DNA from: Gammaproteobacteria bacterium
GTDB lineage: Bacteria; Pseudomonadota; Gammaproteobacteria; JAIEPX01
Direction of reading: 5' to 3'
Length of the DNA stretch: 62,344 nt
NCBI GenBank assembly: GCA_019748175.1
Contig: JAIEPX010000027.1
Location: 1 to 62,344 of the forward strand
Made by a program: the position numbers and the translations under genes. The first letter of the stretch is position 1. Each line of letters opens with the position of its first letter. The notes under the pieces were generated by a model. It saw only the letters and a list, made by a program, of their open reading frames with translations, had not been told where the DNA came from and made no database searches. Below are positions 7,380-17,463 of the stretch, in pieces.

Positions 7380-9833
7380 ATGGCAGAAGTTACCGTTAAG
7401 GAATTAGCGACTACGGTCGGTACAACCATTGATAAATTGCTTAGTCAATTATCTGCAGCGGGTATTTCTGCGGTTGATCAAAATTCGTTAATTAATGATC
7501 AGCAAAAGAAAATTTTGCTTGATCATTTAAAAGCTGGATCGAAAAAAATTACCTTAAAAGGTAAATCTGTAATTGAACCAAAAGTGTCTCGAAATACTGT
7601 AAAAGTCGAAGTGCGTACGCGAAAAAAGCGAACTTATCTGACACCCACTGAATTAGAAAAGCAAAAACAAGAAGAAGAGCTGCAATTGCAAGAAGAAAAA
7701 AGACGGAAGGAAGAAGAAGCAGCAGCGAGGGCTGAAGCAAAAGCTAAGGCAAAAGTGGAAGCGAAAGAGAAAGCAGAAACTGTTTCCGAAGAAGATGTTG
7801 TTGTCGCAGAGGAGCCTGTTGGGGCACAGGAAGCTGAGCCCAAATCAATTAGCGAAGCGGAAGTTGATTTTGAAAAGACATTTAGTTTTGAGCAAGTGGA
7901 TGATGAAGGCGAAGCTGTTAGTAAGAAAGCCAAGAAAAAAGCGGACAAAAAACGTGCTAAACAAGCTAAAGTTATTGAGCGATCAGATTTTAATGTTGGA
8001 CATAGAAAGAAATTTAGACCAGGCGCTAAAAAAGTTGCGATGAGTTTAGAACATGTTTTTGAAAAACCCACTGCGCCAGTTGTGCGTGAGGTTCCTATTA
8101 CTGAAACCATCACTGTTGCAAATTTAGCACAAAAAATGTCTGTTAAAGGTTCCGATGTTATTAAGGCAATGATGAAAATGGGTGCAATGGTTACCATTAA
8201 CCAGCTCATCGATCAAGAAACAGCTGCAATTGTTGTTGAAGAAATGGGCCATGTTCCAAAATTAATCAAAGAAAATGCATTGGAAGATTCATTGGTCGAT
8301 AAAAATGCTCTTACTGCAACGCCAGTTAAACGAGCACCTGTGGTTACAATCATGGGCCATGTAGATCATGGTAAAACCAGTTTGCTCGACTATATTCGCC
8401 GAACAAAAGTGACGAGTACTGAAGCGGGTGGAATTACCCAACATATTGGTGCTTATCACGTTGAAACAAATAGAGGCGTAATTACCTTTTTAGATACACC
8501 AGGTCACGAAGCGTTTACTGCGATGCGTGCACGTGGAGCAAAATGTACGGATATAGTGATCTTAGTAGTTGCAGCAGATGATGGTGTTAAACCTCAAACC
8601 GTGGAGGCCATTCAACACGCCAAAGCGGCTAATGTTCCGATGATTGTTGCTGTTAATAAAATTGATAAACCGGGTGTTGATGTTGATCGTGTGAAAAAAG
8701 AATTAACTCAATATGGTGTTATCGCAGAAGACTGGGGTGGTGATGTCGTATTTCAAGCGATCTCAGCAAAAACCGGTGAAAATATTGATGACTTGCTCGA
8801 TATGATTTTGTTGCAAGCCGATCTTTTAGAGCTAAAAGCAGTTCCTGAAGGTGCTGCATCTGGTGTTGTGATTGAATCAAGATTAGATAAAGGCAGAGGC
8901 CCAGTAGTAACGGTTTTAGTTCAGCAAGGAATGCTTCGCAAAGGTGAAATTTTATTAGCAGGCTCAGAATATGGGCGCATCCGAATGATGATTGGTGATA
9001 ACGGCAAAGAAACGTTAACTGCGGGTCCATCCATGCCGGTTGAAGTATTAGGTTTGTCTGGCACGCCGAGTGCAGGCGATGAAGCTGTTGTTGTACCCAA
9101 TGAGAAAAAAGCGCGTGAAGTGGCCATGTTTAGACAAGGTAAATTTCGTGCAGTGAAATTAGCGCGTCAGCAAGCTGCAAAACTCGAAAATATTTTTGAA
9201 CGCATGGTTGAAAACGAAGTCGTTGAATTAAAGATTGTATTGAAATGTGATGTACAAGGTTCGTTGGAAGCGATTACAGAATCGCTGCATAAGTTATCGA
9301 CCAGTGAAGTTAAAGTGACAGTTGTTTCAAGTGGTGTTGGTGGAATTACGGGTTCTGATGCGAATCTTGCCATTGCTTCAAATGCCGTCGTTATAGGATT
9401 TAATGTGCGCGCTGATGCGATAGCTCGTCAAATCGTAGAAAACGAAGGTGTTGATTTACGCTATTACAGTGTGATTTACGATTTGATTGATGATATTAAA
9501 GCGGCATTGTCTGGTTTGCTATCACCTGAACAACAAGAAAAAATTGTGGGATTGGCGCAAGTTCGAGATGTGTTTAGATCGACGAAATTTGGTGCTGTCG
9601 CTGGATGTATGGTGCTTGATGGCATGCTTAAACGTAATTTACCGATCCGGGTTTTGCGCGAGAACGTTGTTATTTACACAGGCCATTTAGAATCTTTGCG
9701 TCGCTTTAAAGATGATGTCAATGAAGTGAAAAAAGGTATGGAATGTGGCGTGGCTGTGAAAGATTACAATGATGTTAAAGCAGGTGATCAAATTGAAGCC
9801 TTCGAAACATTTTCTGTTGCGCGTACTTTATAA
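7380..9833 (+). CDS. infB: Translation initiation factor IF-2
   Basis: GTPase that brings fMet-tRNA to the 30S subunit and promotes subunit joining; 817 aa. An IF2-N domain ([20 protein letters not shown]) is followed by a long Lys/Glu/Ala-rich linker (about 75-200). Next come a second IF2-N-like segment, the G domain ([44 protein letters not shown]), domain II, domain III and the C-terminal fMet-binding domain. The low-complexity linker generates long spurious frames on the other strand. It sits between nusA and rbfA in the standard order. Confidence 0.98.
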   Translation: MAEVTVKELATTVGTTIDKLLSQLSAAGISAVDQNSLINDQQKKILLDHLKAGSKKITLKGKSVIEPKVSRNTVKVEVRTRKKRTYLTPTELEKQKQEEELQLQEEKRRKEEEAAARAEAKAKAKVEAKEKAETVSEEDVVVAEEPVGAQEAEPKSISEAEVDFEKTFSFEQVDDEGEAVSKKAKKKADKKRAKQAKVIERSDFNVGHRKKFRPGAKKVAMSLEHVFEKPTAPVVREVPITETITVANLAQKMSVKGSDVIKAMMKMGAMVTINQLIDQETAAIVVEEMGHVPKLIKENALEDSLVDKNALTATPVKRAPVVTIMGHVDHGKTSLLDYIRRTKVTSTEAGGITQHIGAYHVETNRGVITFLDTPGHEAFTAMRARGAKCTDIVILVVAADDGVKPQTVEAIQHAKAANVPMIVAVNKIDKPGVDVDRVKKELTQYGVIAEDWGGDVVFQAISAKTGENIDDLLDMILLQADLLELKAVPEGAASGVVIESRLDKGRGPVVTVLVQQGMLRKGEILLAGSEYGRIRMMIGDNGKETLTAGPSMPVEVLGLSGTPSAGDEAVVVPNEKKAREVAMFRQGKFRAVKLARQQAAKLENIFERMVENEVVELKIVLKCDVQGSLEAITESLHKLSTSEVKVTVVSSGVGGITGSDANLAIASNAVVIGFNVRADAIARQIVENEGVDLRYYSVIYDLIDDIKAALSGLLSPEQQEKIVGLAQVRDVFRSTKFGAVAGCMVLDGMLKRNLPIRVLRENVVIYTGHLESLRRFKDDVNEVKKGMECGVAVKDYNDVKAGDQIEAFETFSVARTL

Positions 9834-9851
9834 TTATTGTGATTGTTATTT

Positions 9852-10223
9852 ATGAATCAGTCTAATGATAGAACACGGCGAGTAGCCGATCTTATACAGC
9901 GAGAATTAGCTCAAATTATTCACCGTGAGTCTCTTGATGCACGTTTTCGTTTAGTCACCTTAACAGCAGTGAAAGTTGCGCCCGATTATTCTATAGCGAC
10001 TATTTACATCGTAGTTCCCGATGAAAGAGATATTAAATCCTTAATTAAAGCGTTGAATGAATCAGCCAGAGATTTCCGTCGTTTTTTAGCTAAAGAAGTG
10101 AATATGCGCACGACGCCAAAATTACGATTTGTGTATGATGAATCCATTGAGTATAGCCGAAAAATGGGTACGTTAATAAACGAAGCAACAGCACGAATTC
10201 GAAACGAAGATGAAAAAGAATAA
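9852..10223 (+). CDS. rbfA: Ribosome-binding factor A
   Basis: RbfA is a single KH-type domain protein that binds the 5' end of 16S rRNA during 30S maturation. The 123-aa product begins MNQSNDRTRRVADLIQRELA, the usual RbfA opening. It contains DARFRLVTLTAVKVAPDYSI and the C-terminal MRTTPKLRFVYDESIEYSRK. The ATG at 9852 is preferred over an upstream TTG. The end overlaps the start of truB by 14 nt, so the two are translationally coupled. Confidence 0.95.
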   Translation: MNQSNDRTRRVADLIQRELAQIIHRESLDARFRLVTLTAVKVAPDYSIATIYIVVPDERDIKSLIKALNESARDFRRFLAKEVNMRTTPKLRFVYDESIEYSRKMGTLINEATARIRNEDEKE

Positions 10224-11130
10224 TATTAATGGATTGCTTTTATTAGATAAACCTCTAGGCCTTTCTTCCAATGCAGCGCTGCAAAAAGCGAAAAGAATTT
10301 TCAATGCACGCAAAGCTGGGCATACCGGAACTCTTGATCCTTTAGCGACAGGTATGCTGCCCATTTGTTTTGGTGAGACCACTAAATTTACGCAGTTTCT
10401 TCTTGATGCGGATAAAACCTACGAAACCACTGCTAAATTAGGTGTGATCACCGATTCGGGAGATGCTGAAGGGCAAGTGATTGAGCGCAGAGAAATTACG
10501 GATGTTTCACTAGAAAAAGTGAATGCCGTGCTAGAAAAATTTCGTGGAGAGCAGAATCAAATTCCTTCTATGTTTTCAGCGATTAAACAGCAAGGTAAGC
10601 CATTATATAAATTAGCGCGAGAAGGAATTTCAGTGCCGCGCGAGCCACGGAAAATTAACATTCATCAACTTGACCTAGTTAATTTTTCGGGTGATGAAAT
10701 CAGTTTAGTGGTGCGTTGTAGTAAAGGAACTTATATAAGATCATTAGTCGAAGATATTGGGTTAGCACTTGGGTGTGGAGCTCACGTTACTGCTTTGAGA
10801 CGCACTGCAGTGGCAGATTTTAAAATAGAAAAAATGGTGTCTTTAGAAAGGCTTTTAGATTTGTCAGAAAAAAAGCTAGAGAAAGAATTATTTGAAACTC
10901 TTTTGCCCGTTGATAGTCTTGTTCAATATTTACCTGCTATTCAATTAAATCAACAAGATGTTGACTCATTGAAAAAAGGGCAAAGAGTAAAGATTGTTGA
11001 ATCTACAAAGTACGGTAGTGAACTTGAGTTAGTTCGAGTGTATGATCCAGAAAATCTATTTATTGGGCTTTGTGAAATACATTCTGATGGGCTATTAATA
11101 CCAAAAAGATTGTTGAGTACTCAAAATTAA
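10210..11130 (+). CDS. truB: tRNA pseudouridine-55 synthase TruB
   Basis: Makes pseudouridine 55 in the T-loop of tRNAs and helps tRNA folding. Family marks: LLLLDKPLGLSSNAALQ, GHTGTLDPLATGMLPICFG with the catalytic Asp in TLDPLATG, TYETTAKLGVITDSGDAEG, and RCSKGTYIRSLVEDIG, with a C-terminal PUA-like domain. Length 306 aa is normal. It ends the first half of the operon; in related bacteria rpsO follows immediately, but here 2.8 kb of other genes intervene. Confidence 0.97.
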   Translation: MKKNNINGLLLLDKPLGLSSNAALQKAKRIFNARKAGHTGTLDPLATGMLPICFGETTKFTQFLLDADKTYETTAKLGVITDSGDAEGQVIERREITDVSLEKVNAVLEKFRGEQNQIPSMFSAIKQQGKPLYKLAREGISVPREPRKINIHQLDLVNFSGDEISLVVRCSKGTYIRSLVEDIGLALGCGAHVTALRRTAVADFKIEKMVSLERLLDLSEKKLEKELFETLLPVDSLVQYLPAIQLNQQDVDSLKKGQRVKIVESTKYGSELELVRVYDPENLFIGLCEIHSDGLLIPKRLLSTQN

Positions 11131-11150
11131 TTGTTTTCTGTGGAAGAATT

Positions 11151-11615
11151 GTGAGGAAAATACAGGGATTTTCTTTATCTGAACTTTTGGTGGTGATAAC
11201 ATTGTCTGCCATTGTTATTGCCATAGGTATTCCCTCCTATCAGAAAATTATTGCCAATTACCGTATACGCTCTGCTAGCCAACAATTGGTGCGAGCCATT
11301 ACTCAAGCTAAAGAATGTGCACTTCATAATCAGAGTGAAATTATTCTTTGTGGTAGTGGTAATGGGATGTTTTGTGATGGAAAATGGTCAGATGGTCAAC
11401 TTATTGTTGATAAAGAATCTAAAAAATTGATTTCTATTTTTCCTGCTTTATCTACTGGTATTACTGTAAATTGGCGTTCTAATCTAGGACATAATGAGTT
11501 AATTGTTTTTACTCGGATGGGTATTCCAGAGGGCCAGTGGGGCAGTTTTTGGATTGAGAATAATTATTTGGGTACGAAGCGCATTATTATTAATTCGCTT
11601 GGCCGTATTAATTAA
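11151..11615 (+). CDS. FimT/GspH-type prepilin-like protein
   Basis: Type IV pilin or pseudopilin of 154 aa with a class III leader: the short basic start MRKIQG is cut before FSLSELLVVI, and Glu at mature position 5 is conserved. The long hydrophobic helix (VITLSAIVIAIGIPSY) would anchor it in the inner membrane before assembly. The C-terminal part contains a CGSGNGMFCDGKW segment whose two Cys may form a disulphide, as in GspH/FimT minor pilins. It starts with GTG at 11151 behind GGAAG and follows truB by 20 nt on the same strand, so it may be read from the ribosomal operon. No other pilus gene is adjacent. Confidence 0.8.
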   Translation: MRKIQGFSLSELLVVITLSAIVIAIGIPSYQKIIANYRIRSASQQLVRAITQAKECALHNQSEIILCGSGNGMFCDGKWSDGQLIVDKESKKLISIFPALSTGITVNWRSNLGHNELIVFTRMGIPEGQWGSFWIENNYLGTKRIIINSLGRIN

Positions 11616-11631
11616 ACTATTTTTAAAATTA

Positions 11632-13581
11632 TCATCTTCGTTCGCTTCCACGAGAAGGTGTAGAATGTCTGGGGTTTGTTTTTGCGGCATCGGCAGCATC
11701 TGCAATTTTTTCAGCTTTTTCTTGTTGTACTTTTGATTTGGTCATCATATCTTTTACTTGAGGAGGTAAACTGTCTTTTTCTTGGGGATGAGAGCCAGTT
11801 AATTGTTGTGTGGAGGTCTTCTCTCGATGTTGAGCTATTTTTGCCTGATGTTCTTCTCGAAGAATTTTGGCAGCTTCTTTCTTAGCTTCTAATCCCCCAA
11901 TCTCAGTATCAAGTTTATTGACTTCAAGGCGCTGATCTTTAACGTTCTTATAGTCTTGACGAGTTTCAGCGACTCTTGTTTCCAGTGCTTTTGCTTTGGC
12001 TTTTACTTCCGCAACTTGTTTTCTCAATCGTACTATGTCTGAGGATGATGCAAGTTGGATATTGTCTGAGGCTGGTTCTTTTCTGGGACTTGACGGCGAT
12101 GCTTCTTTTGAATTATCAGATTGCCTGTCAATTATGGCACCCCTTCTTGGTCTAGAAGTGGCAGTGTTTTCTGGATCACTAGTAGTGCCACTTTTAGCTG
12201 CCAGATTTTCTGTAGATTGTTTACGTTGCATGCCAATCATAGGTTGGCCTCTAGGGCTAGCAGACGGGCTTGGGGCACTGTAATCGGGTGGAGGAGGTCT
12301 GTGGGTAGCAATCTTTATGTCTCTAGGGCTAGGCGGTGGAGTTTTTTCTGAATCGCTTGTAGTACGTTGCGTACCAGTAGTAACTTTTTCTCTTGGGCTG
12401 TCTGGGGAGCTTGCTGGTGCTGGGCTAAAATCGGGTAGAGGGGGCCGTTCTTTGGGGCTTCGAGGACGAGTTGTTGCAGCTCTTGCCGCTGGTTCAACAG
12501 GAGGTTCTGCTAATGTTTCGTGTGATGTTTCCGTTCGTGGAGAAGTTTTTATTCCAGCTGTTTCTAACTTTTCAGCAGACAGTTTCATCGCTCCACGTTT
12601 TGTTCTGTCTTTTCTAGGTGATTGAGCATCATCATCAGAGCGCGGAGTCGTGGGTGCAGAACGTGGGGTGGTCGGAGGAGCTGTTTTGGGTTGTGTGTTG
12701 GAAGGTTCATTTATTTTGGCTTCTATTACCTTAGAAGTGAGCGCCTCGACTGCTTTACGATACTCTTTTAGATCATCGGCATCACTGTCACTAGGGGGTT
12801 TTTTACTTGCATTATTTAATTTTTTCAATTTCTGGGATGCATTTGCAACAGACTTGTACATCTTTTCAGCTGTTTCAGTTATAGTAGGATCTGTACTTTT
12901 TTTAGCCTCTTCCCATTGTCTGTTGTAATTATCGGTAATCACGCCGCTAATCATGGGGAAAATTAAATTTGCGAGATCACCACTGTTTGCGATTTCTTTA
13001 GCAACTCCTACTAAGGCACTTGGAACTCTGAAATCTCGTACACATTCGGAGGTGTTCTGACTATATTTGGCAGCTGAGATAGGATCATTCTTGTATTCTT
13101 GGTTTACTGCAAATTTTACTGCAGTGCTATAAATACTACTTCCACGTATAAAATATTCGCCTTTTGAGTTTTTTACACGCTCCCATTCTCGCATTACGAG
13201 TTTGCTAATAAACTCATTTTGGTCTGACTCATTTAATCCTTCGCGCATTAAATGAAAAGTTTGTTCACCTAGTTTCTCGCCAATCAAGGAATTTGCAATA
13301 ACAAAATTTATTCTTTCATCAACGGTAGGTGATGATCTAAGAAAATCTTGAACTATTCTTTCCTTGCTCAATAAATCAATTTTGCGAATTAATTCTCCTT
13401 TTTCATGCTCTTTAAGACCCTCTTCCATTATTTCCTTTCTGATAGGGTCGTCTAAAGGAATTGTAGTATTATTTCGGAGGTAATCTACTCTCTCATCCAC
13501 AGTGGGTGGAGTGCCTTTCAATAGCAAAAATTTTGTTGGCGAAATAAATGCCTTTAACTCTGATTTCGTTTTCTCGTTCAT
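11632..13581 (-). CDS. Effector-like protein: duplicated TVDER module, Pro/Ser-rich region, coiled coil
   Basis: I do not recognise a named family. Three parts of the 649 aa can be seen. Residues about 25-69 and 84-127 are a tandem duplication: both start with (P/S)PTVDER and continue through related helices to LIRKI / FISKL. Residues about 255-520 are low-complexity, rich in Pro, Ser, Arg and Thr, with repeated PRSPKERPPLPDFSP-like and RPPPPDYSAPSPS-like stretches that could bind SH3- or WW-type domains. Residues about 520-620 are heptad-like and charged (RLRKQVAEVKAKAKALETRV), probably coiled coil. No signal peptide or membrane segment is seen. It lies opposite to, and inside, the truB-rpsO interval. 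A host-directed effector is inference only. Confidence 0.8.
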   Translation of the reverse strand: MNEKTKSELKAFISPTKFLLLKGTPPTVDERVDYLRNNTTIPLDDPIRKEIMEEGLKEHEKGELIRKIDLLSKERIVQDFLRSSPTVDERINFVIANSLIGEKLGEQTFHLMREGLNESDQNEFISKLVMREWERVKNSKGEYFIRGSSIYSTAVKFAVNQEYKNDPISAAKYSQNTSECVRDFRVPSALVGVAKEIANSGDLANLIFPMISGVITDNYNRQWEEAKKSTDPTITETAEKMYKSVANASQKLKKLNNASKKPPSDSDADDLKEYRKAVEALTSKVIEAKINEPSNTQPKTAPPTTPRSAPTTPRSDDDAQSPRKDRTKRGAMKLSAEKLETAGIKTSPRTETSHETLAEPPVEPAARAATTRPRSPKERPPLPDFSPAPASSPDSPREKVTTGTQRTTSDSEKTPPPSPRDIKIATHRPPPPDYSAPSPSASPRGQPMIGMQRKQSTENLAAKSGTTSDPENTATSRPRRGAIIDRQSDNSKEASPSSPRKEPASDNIQLASSSDIVRLRKQVAEVKAKAKALETRVAETRQDYKNVKDQRLEVNKLDTEIGGLEAKKEAAKILREEHQAKIAQHREKTSTQQLTGSHPQEKDSLPPQVKDMMTKSKVQQEKAEKIADAADAAKTNPRHSTPSRGSERR

Positions 13582-13806
13582 ACACAGCTTCCCCGCAACG
13601 CTATAAAGTTAACAATAATTACCGTACCTGATCACACCTTACCTGTTTTAGACCTTCAGCCTAGCTAAAATATGAAAACGCTTTACTTACTGCAATTATA
13701 GTAGAAATTCAGGATTTTGCTGGGATGCAAGGCCAAGGCGGCTTTAGCGGGCATGTAGAGAGTGGGTTTGTGGCGTGAGCGGATCGCTTAGATTGGCTTG
13801 AAATCC

Positions 13807-13835
13807 TTGTATTTACGGCCATTTCGGGGTATAGT
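13807..13835 (+). promoter_or_regulatory. sigma-70 promoter of rpsO-pnp
   Basis: TTGTAT (13807-13812) and TATAGT (13830-13835) are spaced by 17 nt and lie about 70 nt before the rpsO start, leaving a leader where S15 autoregulation could act. The rest of the 326-nt gap (13582-13907) must also hold the start of the divergent 649-aa gene. A TATAAT on the minus strand at 13700-13695 is a candidate -10 for it, without a good -35. Confidence 0.6.
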
Positions 13836-13907
13836 TACCTGTTGCCCAGGATCTGTAATGACAGCGGACGGGGCATGAGTAATCAACTAACCTAAAGGGG
13901 AACTAAC

Positions 13908-14177
13908 ATGTCATTGACAGCGCAAGATATCCAGGCAGTCATTAAAGCGTACCAACGCTCTGAAGGAGATACAGGCTCTACAGAGGTTCAGGTAGCGGTT
14001 TTATCGACTCGAATTAATTATCTCACCGATCATTTCAAAGCTCATCCTCACGATCACCATTCTCGACGCGGATTATTAAGACTCGTGAACTTAAGACGTA
14101 AATTGCTTCAATATCTGAAAAACATCGATATTACGCGTTACCGTGATCTGATCAAGCGACTTGAGTTACGTGGGTAA
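13908..14177 (+). CDS. rpsO: 30S ribosomal protein S15
   Basis: S15 binds the central domain of 16S rRNA and forms a bridge to the 50S subunit. The 89-aa length and sequence ([59 protein letters not shown]) match the family throughout. An AAAGGGGA ribosome site precedes the ATG. It begins a new transcription unit with pnp, as in other gammaproteobacteria where S15 also represses its own mRNA. Confidence 0.98.
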   Translation: MSLTAQDIQAVIKAYQRSEGDTGSTEVQVAVLSTRINYLTDHFKAHPHDHHSRRGLLRLVNLRRKLLQYLKNIDITRYRDLIKRLELRG

Positions 14178-14260
14178 TTCTCGATTTATTTTTAAAGGTT
14201 TTTGTTGTTCAGAAGGATCTGAGCACATGATCAATCAACTTATTTTAAAGGAAACAAACA

Positions 14261-16363
14261 GTGTTTAATGTAGTTAAAAAAACGTTTCAATACGGAGCAC
14301 ACACCGTCACTTTAGAAACAGGCGAGATTGCTCGTCAAGCCACTGGTGCAGTGGTAGTGACTATGGGGCAAACCGTCGTTTTATGTACGGTTGTGGGTAT
14401 GACATTCCCAAAACCAGGTGTCGATTTTTTCCCGCTCACAGTAATTTATCAAGAAAAAGCCTACGCAGCAGGAAAAATTCCTGGCGGATTTTTAAAGCGC
14501 GAAGGGCGCCCGAGCGAACATGAGACATTGGTTTCCCGATTGATTGATCGGCCACTACGTCCGCTGTTCCCAGCTGGATTTACCAATGAAATTCAGGTTG
14601 TGGCTACGGTTATCTCTTTGGATGAAAATGTTCCTTCCGATATTCCCGCATTAATTGGTTGTTCAGCTGCGTTAGCTATTTCAGGAATTCCATTTAACGG
14701 ACCTGTTGCAGCTGCGCGTGTGGGTTATCGTGATGGTGAGTTTTTGTTAAATCCGGATAATACTGAATTAACAACATCGCAATTAAATTTGGTTGTCGCT
14801 GGTACGAAAGACGCTGTGTTAATGGTTGAATCAGAAGCGCAACAACTTCCAGAATCAGTAATGTTAGAAGCGGTAATGTTTGGTCATGAAAAGAGTCAAG
14901 TTGTTATTAAGGCAATTAATGAATTAAAAGAAGAAGCAGGTAAGGCCCGTTGGGAATTTACCCCTGCACCTGCTGAATCTGAGCTCACTCAAAAAATTAA
15001 TGCACTGGCAGCTGCAGAAATGGCTGAAGTGTATAAAATGCATGATAAAGGGGCGCGTCATGATGCGGTTCATGCACTATTTAATCGCGTTGTTACAGAT
15101 CTTTGCACAGCAGATCCTACTGCGCCGACTGAAGAAAATGTTCGTGATCATTTATCTGTTCTAGAAAAGAAAGTGGTACGCGATCAATTACTGCATTTTG
15201 GTCAACGAATTGATGGGCGTGATACCAAAACTGTTCGTCCTATTAATGTTCAAGTGGGCAAATTACCGCGTGTTCATGGTTCTGTTTTATTTACGCGTGG
15301 AGAAACTCAAGCGATTGTCGCTGCGACTCTCGGAACAGCTCGAGATTCGCAAATTATTGATGGATTGTCTGGTGAAAGTCGTGATCCGTTTATGCTGCAT
15401 TATAACTTCCCTCCGTACAGTGTGGGTGAAGTGGGTATGATGGGATCACCAAAGCGACGCGAAATTGGACACGGTCGTTTGGCAAAACGCGCTATTATGG
15501 CTGTGTTGCCAACAGCAGAAGAATTTCCGTATGTATTGCGAATAGTTTCTGAAATCACAGAATCGAACGGATCAAGTTCAATGGCAACAGTGTGCGGTAC
15601 AAGTCTTGCATTAATGGATGCCGGTGTGCCGATTAAAGCACCTGTAGCAGGAATTGCGATGGGTCTTGTTAAAGAAGGCGACAAATTTATTGTGTTGACC
15701 GATATTCTTGGTGACGAAGATCATTTAGGCGATATGGATTTTAAAGTGGCTGGTACGCAAGAAGGTGTTACTGCTTTACAAATGGATATCAAGATCGAAG
15801 GCATTACGCGAGAGATTATGCAAGTTGCATTGGATCAAGCGCGTGAAGGTCGGATGCATATTCTAGGCATTATGAATCAAGCGTTGCCAGAAGCACGTAA
15901 AGAAATTTCTATGTTTGCTCCTCGCATTTTAACCTTCAAAATTAATCCGGATAAAATTCGCGAAGTTATTGGTAAAGGTGGCGCAACCATTCGTGATATT
16001 ACTGAAAGCACCGGTGCGACAATTGATATTTCAGATGATGGTACAATTAATGTCGCAGCAGTTGATGGCGCTGCAGGTGAAGCGGCGAAAAAACGCATTC
16101 TTGATATTGTCACTGATGTTGAAATTGGAAAAGTTTACGATGGTAAAGTAGTGAAATTACTTGAGTTCGGCGCTCTCGTGGAATTAACGCCTGCACAAAC
16201 AGGAATGGTTCATATTTCACAAATTACTCAAGAGCGAGTCGAAAATGTGGGTGATTTCTTGCAAGAAGGACAAATTGTAAAAGTGAAAGTACTTGAAATG
16301 GATCGTCAAGGTCGCATTCGTTTGAGTATGAAAGCTGTGTTTGAAGAAGGCGAAATGTCTTAA
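14261..16363 (+). CDS. pnp: Polyribonucleotide nucleotidyltransferase (PNPase)
   Basis: Phosphorolytic 3'-5' exoribonuclease of the RNA degradosome, 700 aa. Order: RNase PH domain 1 (about 1-145, with [20 protein letters not shown] and GRPSEHETL), helical linker, catalytic RNase PH domain 2 ([18 protein letters not shown]), KH domain ([20 protein letters not shown]) and S1 domain ([17 protein letters not shown] to RIRLSMKAV). It starts with GTG at 14261, 8 nt behind AAGGA. A strong terminator follows directly. Confidence 0.98.
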   Translation: MFNVVKKTFQYGAHTVTLETGEIARQATGAVVVTMGQTVVLCTVVGMTFPKPGVDFFPLTVIYQEKAYAAGKIPGGFLKREGRPSEHETLVSRLIDRPLRPLFPAGFTNEIQVVATVISLDENVPSDIPALIGCSAALAISGIPFNGPVAAARVGYRDGEFLLNPDNTELTTSQLNLVVAGTKDAVLMVESEAQQLPESVMLEAVMFGHEKSQVVIKAINELKEEAGKARWEFTPAPAESELTQKINALAAAEMAEVYKMHDKGARHDAVHALFNRVVTDLCTADPTAPTEENVRDHLSVLEKKVVRDQLLHFGQRIDGRDTKTVRPINVQVGKLPRVHGSVLFTRGETQAIVAATLGTARDSQIIDGLSGESRDPFMLHYNFPPYSVGEVGMMGSPKRREIGHGRLAKRAIMAVLPTAEEFPYVLRIVSEITESNGSSSMATVCGTSLALMDAGVPIKAPVAGIAMGLVKEGDKFIVLTDILGDEDHLGDMDFKVAGTQEGVTALQMDIKIEGITREIMQVALDQAREGRMHILGIMNQALPEARKEISMFAPRILTFKINPDKIREVIGKGGATIRDITESTGATIDISDDGTINVAAVDGAAGEAAKKRILDIVTDVEIGKVYDGKVVKLLEFGALVELTPAQTGMVHISQITQERVENVGDFLQEGQIVKVKVLEMDRQGRIRLSMKAVFEEGEMS

Positions 16364-16392
16364 TCTGATTGTTGTTTAACAATCTATTGAAG

Positions 16393-16423
16393 GGGGGCAA
16401 ATGAAAATTTGCCCCCTTTTTTT
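16393..16423 (+). terminator. Rho-independent terminator after pnp
   Basis: A perfect 10-bp stem GGGGGCAAAT / ATTTGCCCCC with loop GAAA is followed by seven T. The T run overlaps the stop codon of the convergent folE gene. The AGGGGGCAA core recurs in the hairpins at 48315 and 56338. Confidence 0.95.
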
Positions 16424-16961
16424 ATCGTAATAAGCTGAGTAATTCGTTTCTGGTTCGTTCGTCGCTGCGGAATCTTCCAAGCATTACCGATGTTTTCATC
16501 ACTGAATTTTGTTTTTCAACACCGCGCATCATCATACACAAATGTTGAGCTTCAATTATTACAGCAACGCCTTTTGCTTGAGTGACTTCTAAAATAGATT
16601 GTGCGATTTGTTGCGTGAGTCTTTCTTGTAATTGAAGTCGACGTGCAAAAAGATCTGCGATTCGTGCGAATTTTGATAAACCTAATACTTTGCCGTTCGG
16701 AATATAAGCGATGTGGCATTTTCCAAAAAATGGAAGAAGATGATGTTCACATAGGGAATAAATTTCAACATCTTTCACTATAACCATTTCATCCATATCA
16801 GAATCAAATATCGCTCCGTTCACTACGTCGGAAATATTAAGATTATAACCGCGTGTTAAATAACGAAATGCTTCTGCTGCTCGTTTAGGAGTATCTTTAA
16901 GGCTATCGGTTTTTACTGAAGGGTCGAGACTCTCGAGTAATTGTTTATAAGCTTGTTCCAT
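16422..16961 (-). CDS. folE: GTP cyclohydrolase I
   Basis: Converts GTP to dihydroneopterin triphosphate, the first step of folate synthesis. The 179-aa product has the zinc and active-site motifs [21 protein letters not shown] and [17 protein letters not shown], plus the substrate-binding [17 protein letters not shown] segment. Length is typical of the short bacterial type I enzyme. It is convergent with pnp, and its stop sits on the T run of the pnp terminator. The HIT gene behind it on the same strand is 36 nt upstream and may be co-transcribed. Confidence 0.97.
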   Translation of the reverse strand: MEQAYKQLLESLDPSVKTDSLKDTPKRAAEAFRYLTRGYNLNISDVVNGAIFDSDMDEMVIVKDVEIYSLCEHHLLPFFGKCHIAYIPNGKVLGLSKFARIADLFARRLQLQERLTQQIAQSILEVTQAKGVAVIIEAQHLCMMMRGVEKQNSVMKTSVMLGRFRSDERTRNELLSLLR

Positions 16962-16997
16962 AATGGTATCTCGTGTTTTTGGTTCGTCAGAATTAAT

Positions 16998-17339
16998 TTA
17001 ACCTGGAGGCCAGGTGAGCGGACGTCCACCGATCAGATGGAGATGAATATGAAATACCGCCTGTCCAGCACCGCGGTTGCAATTAAAAACAACACGATAA
17101 CCTGTTTCGGCAATATCAAGTTCTTTAGCTAGTTTTTGTGCGGTCAATAATATATGTCCTGATAATGCTTTGTGTTCTTCTGTGAGATCGTTCAGTGTAG
17201 AGAGGTGCTCTCGAGGGATAATGAGTACATGATGGGGTGCTACGGGATTGATGTCATTAAATGCAACGACGTGCTCATCTTCATAGACTATTTGGCTAGG
17301 AATTTCGTGGCTCGCTATGCGGCAAAATAAGCATTCCAT
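16998..17339 (-). CDS. HIT family protein (HinT-type purine nucleoside phosphoramidase)
   Basis: A 113-aa histidine-triad hydrolase. The triad is HIHLHLIGG near the C-terminus. Other marks are the N-terminal CLFCRIASHEIPSQIVYEDE with two Cys of the zinc-type opening, and PVAPHHVLIIPREHL. HinT proteins hydrolyse AMP-N bonds such as lysyl-AMP derivatives. The ATG at 17339 is behind a GGAGAG ribosome site; an upstream in-frame ATG (17354) has none. Confidence 0.93.
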   Translation of the reverse strand: MECLFCRIASHEIPSQIVYEDEHVVAFNDINPVAPHHVLIIPREHLSTLNDLTEEHKALSGHILLTAQKLAKELDIAETGYRVVFNCNRGAGQAVFHIHLHLIGGRPLTWPPG

Positions 17340-17422
17340 ATGGCTCTCCAGCAATTCTTAAAGTCTGTAGAGTAGCAAGAGTGATTGGGAAAGGCAACGA
17401 GCGGTTATTGGCGAGAACCAGA

Positions 17423-17446
17423 AGCTGCGCTGTAATGAGCGCAGCT
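17423..17446 (-). terminator. hairpin downstream of the 894-aa membrane protein gene
   Basis: Perfect 9-bp stem AGCTGCGCT / AGCGCAGCT with a 6-nt loop, 18 nt past the stop codon. There is no convincing T run, so termination efficiency is uncertain. Confidence 0.45.
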
Positions 17447-17463
17447 GTCTGTCTTGGTCGGTA

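Noticed and set aside
7634..8209. 191-codon open frame on the minus strand inside infB
   Set aside because: It is the complement of the Lys/Glu/Ala-rich IF-2 linker, giving a Ser/Phe/Leu-rich low-complexity product with no ribosome site; infB on the plus strand is certain.
16422..17339. folE and HIT gene considered as part of an accessory island with the 894-aa gene
   Set aside because: Both are ordinary core genes with normal composition; only their neighbour is unusual.
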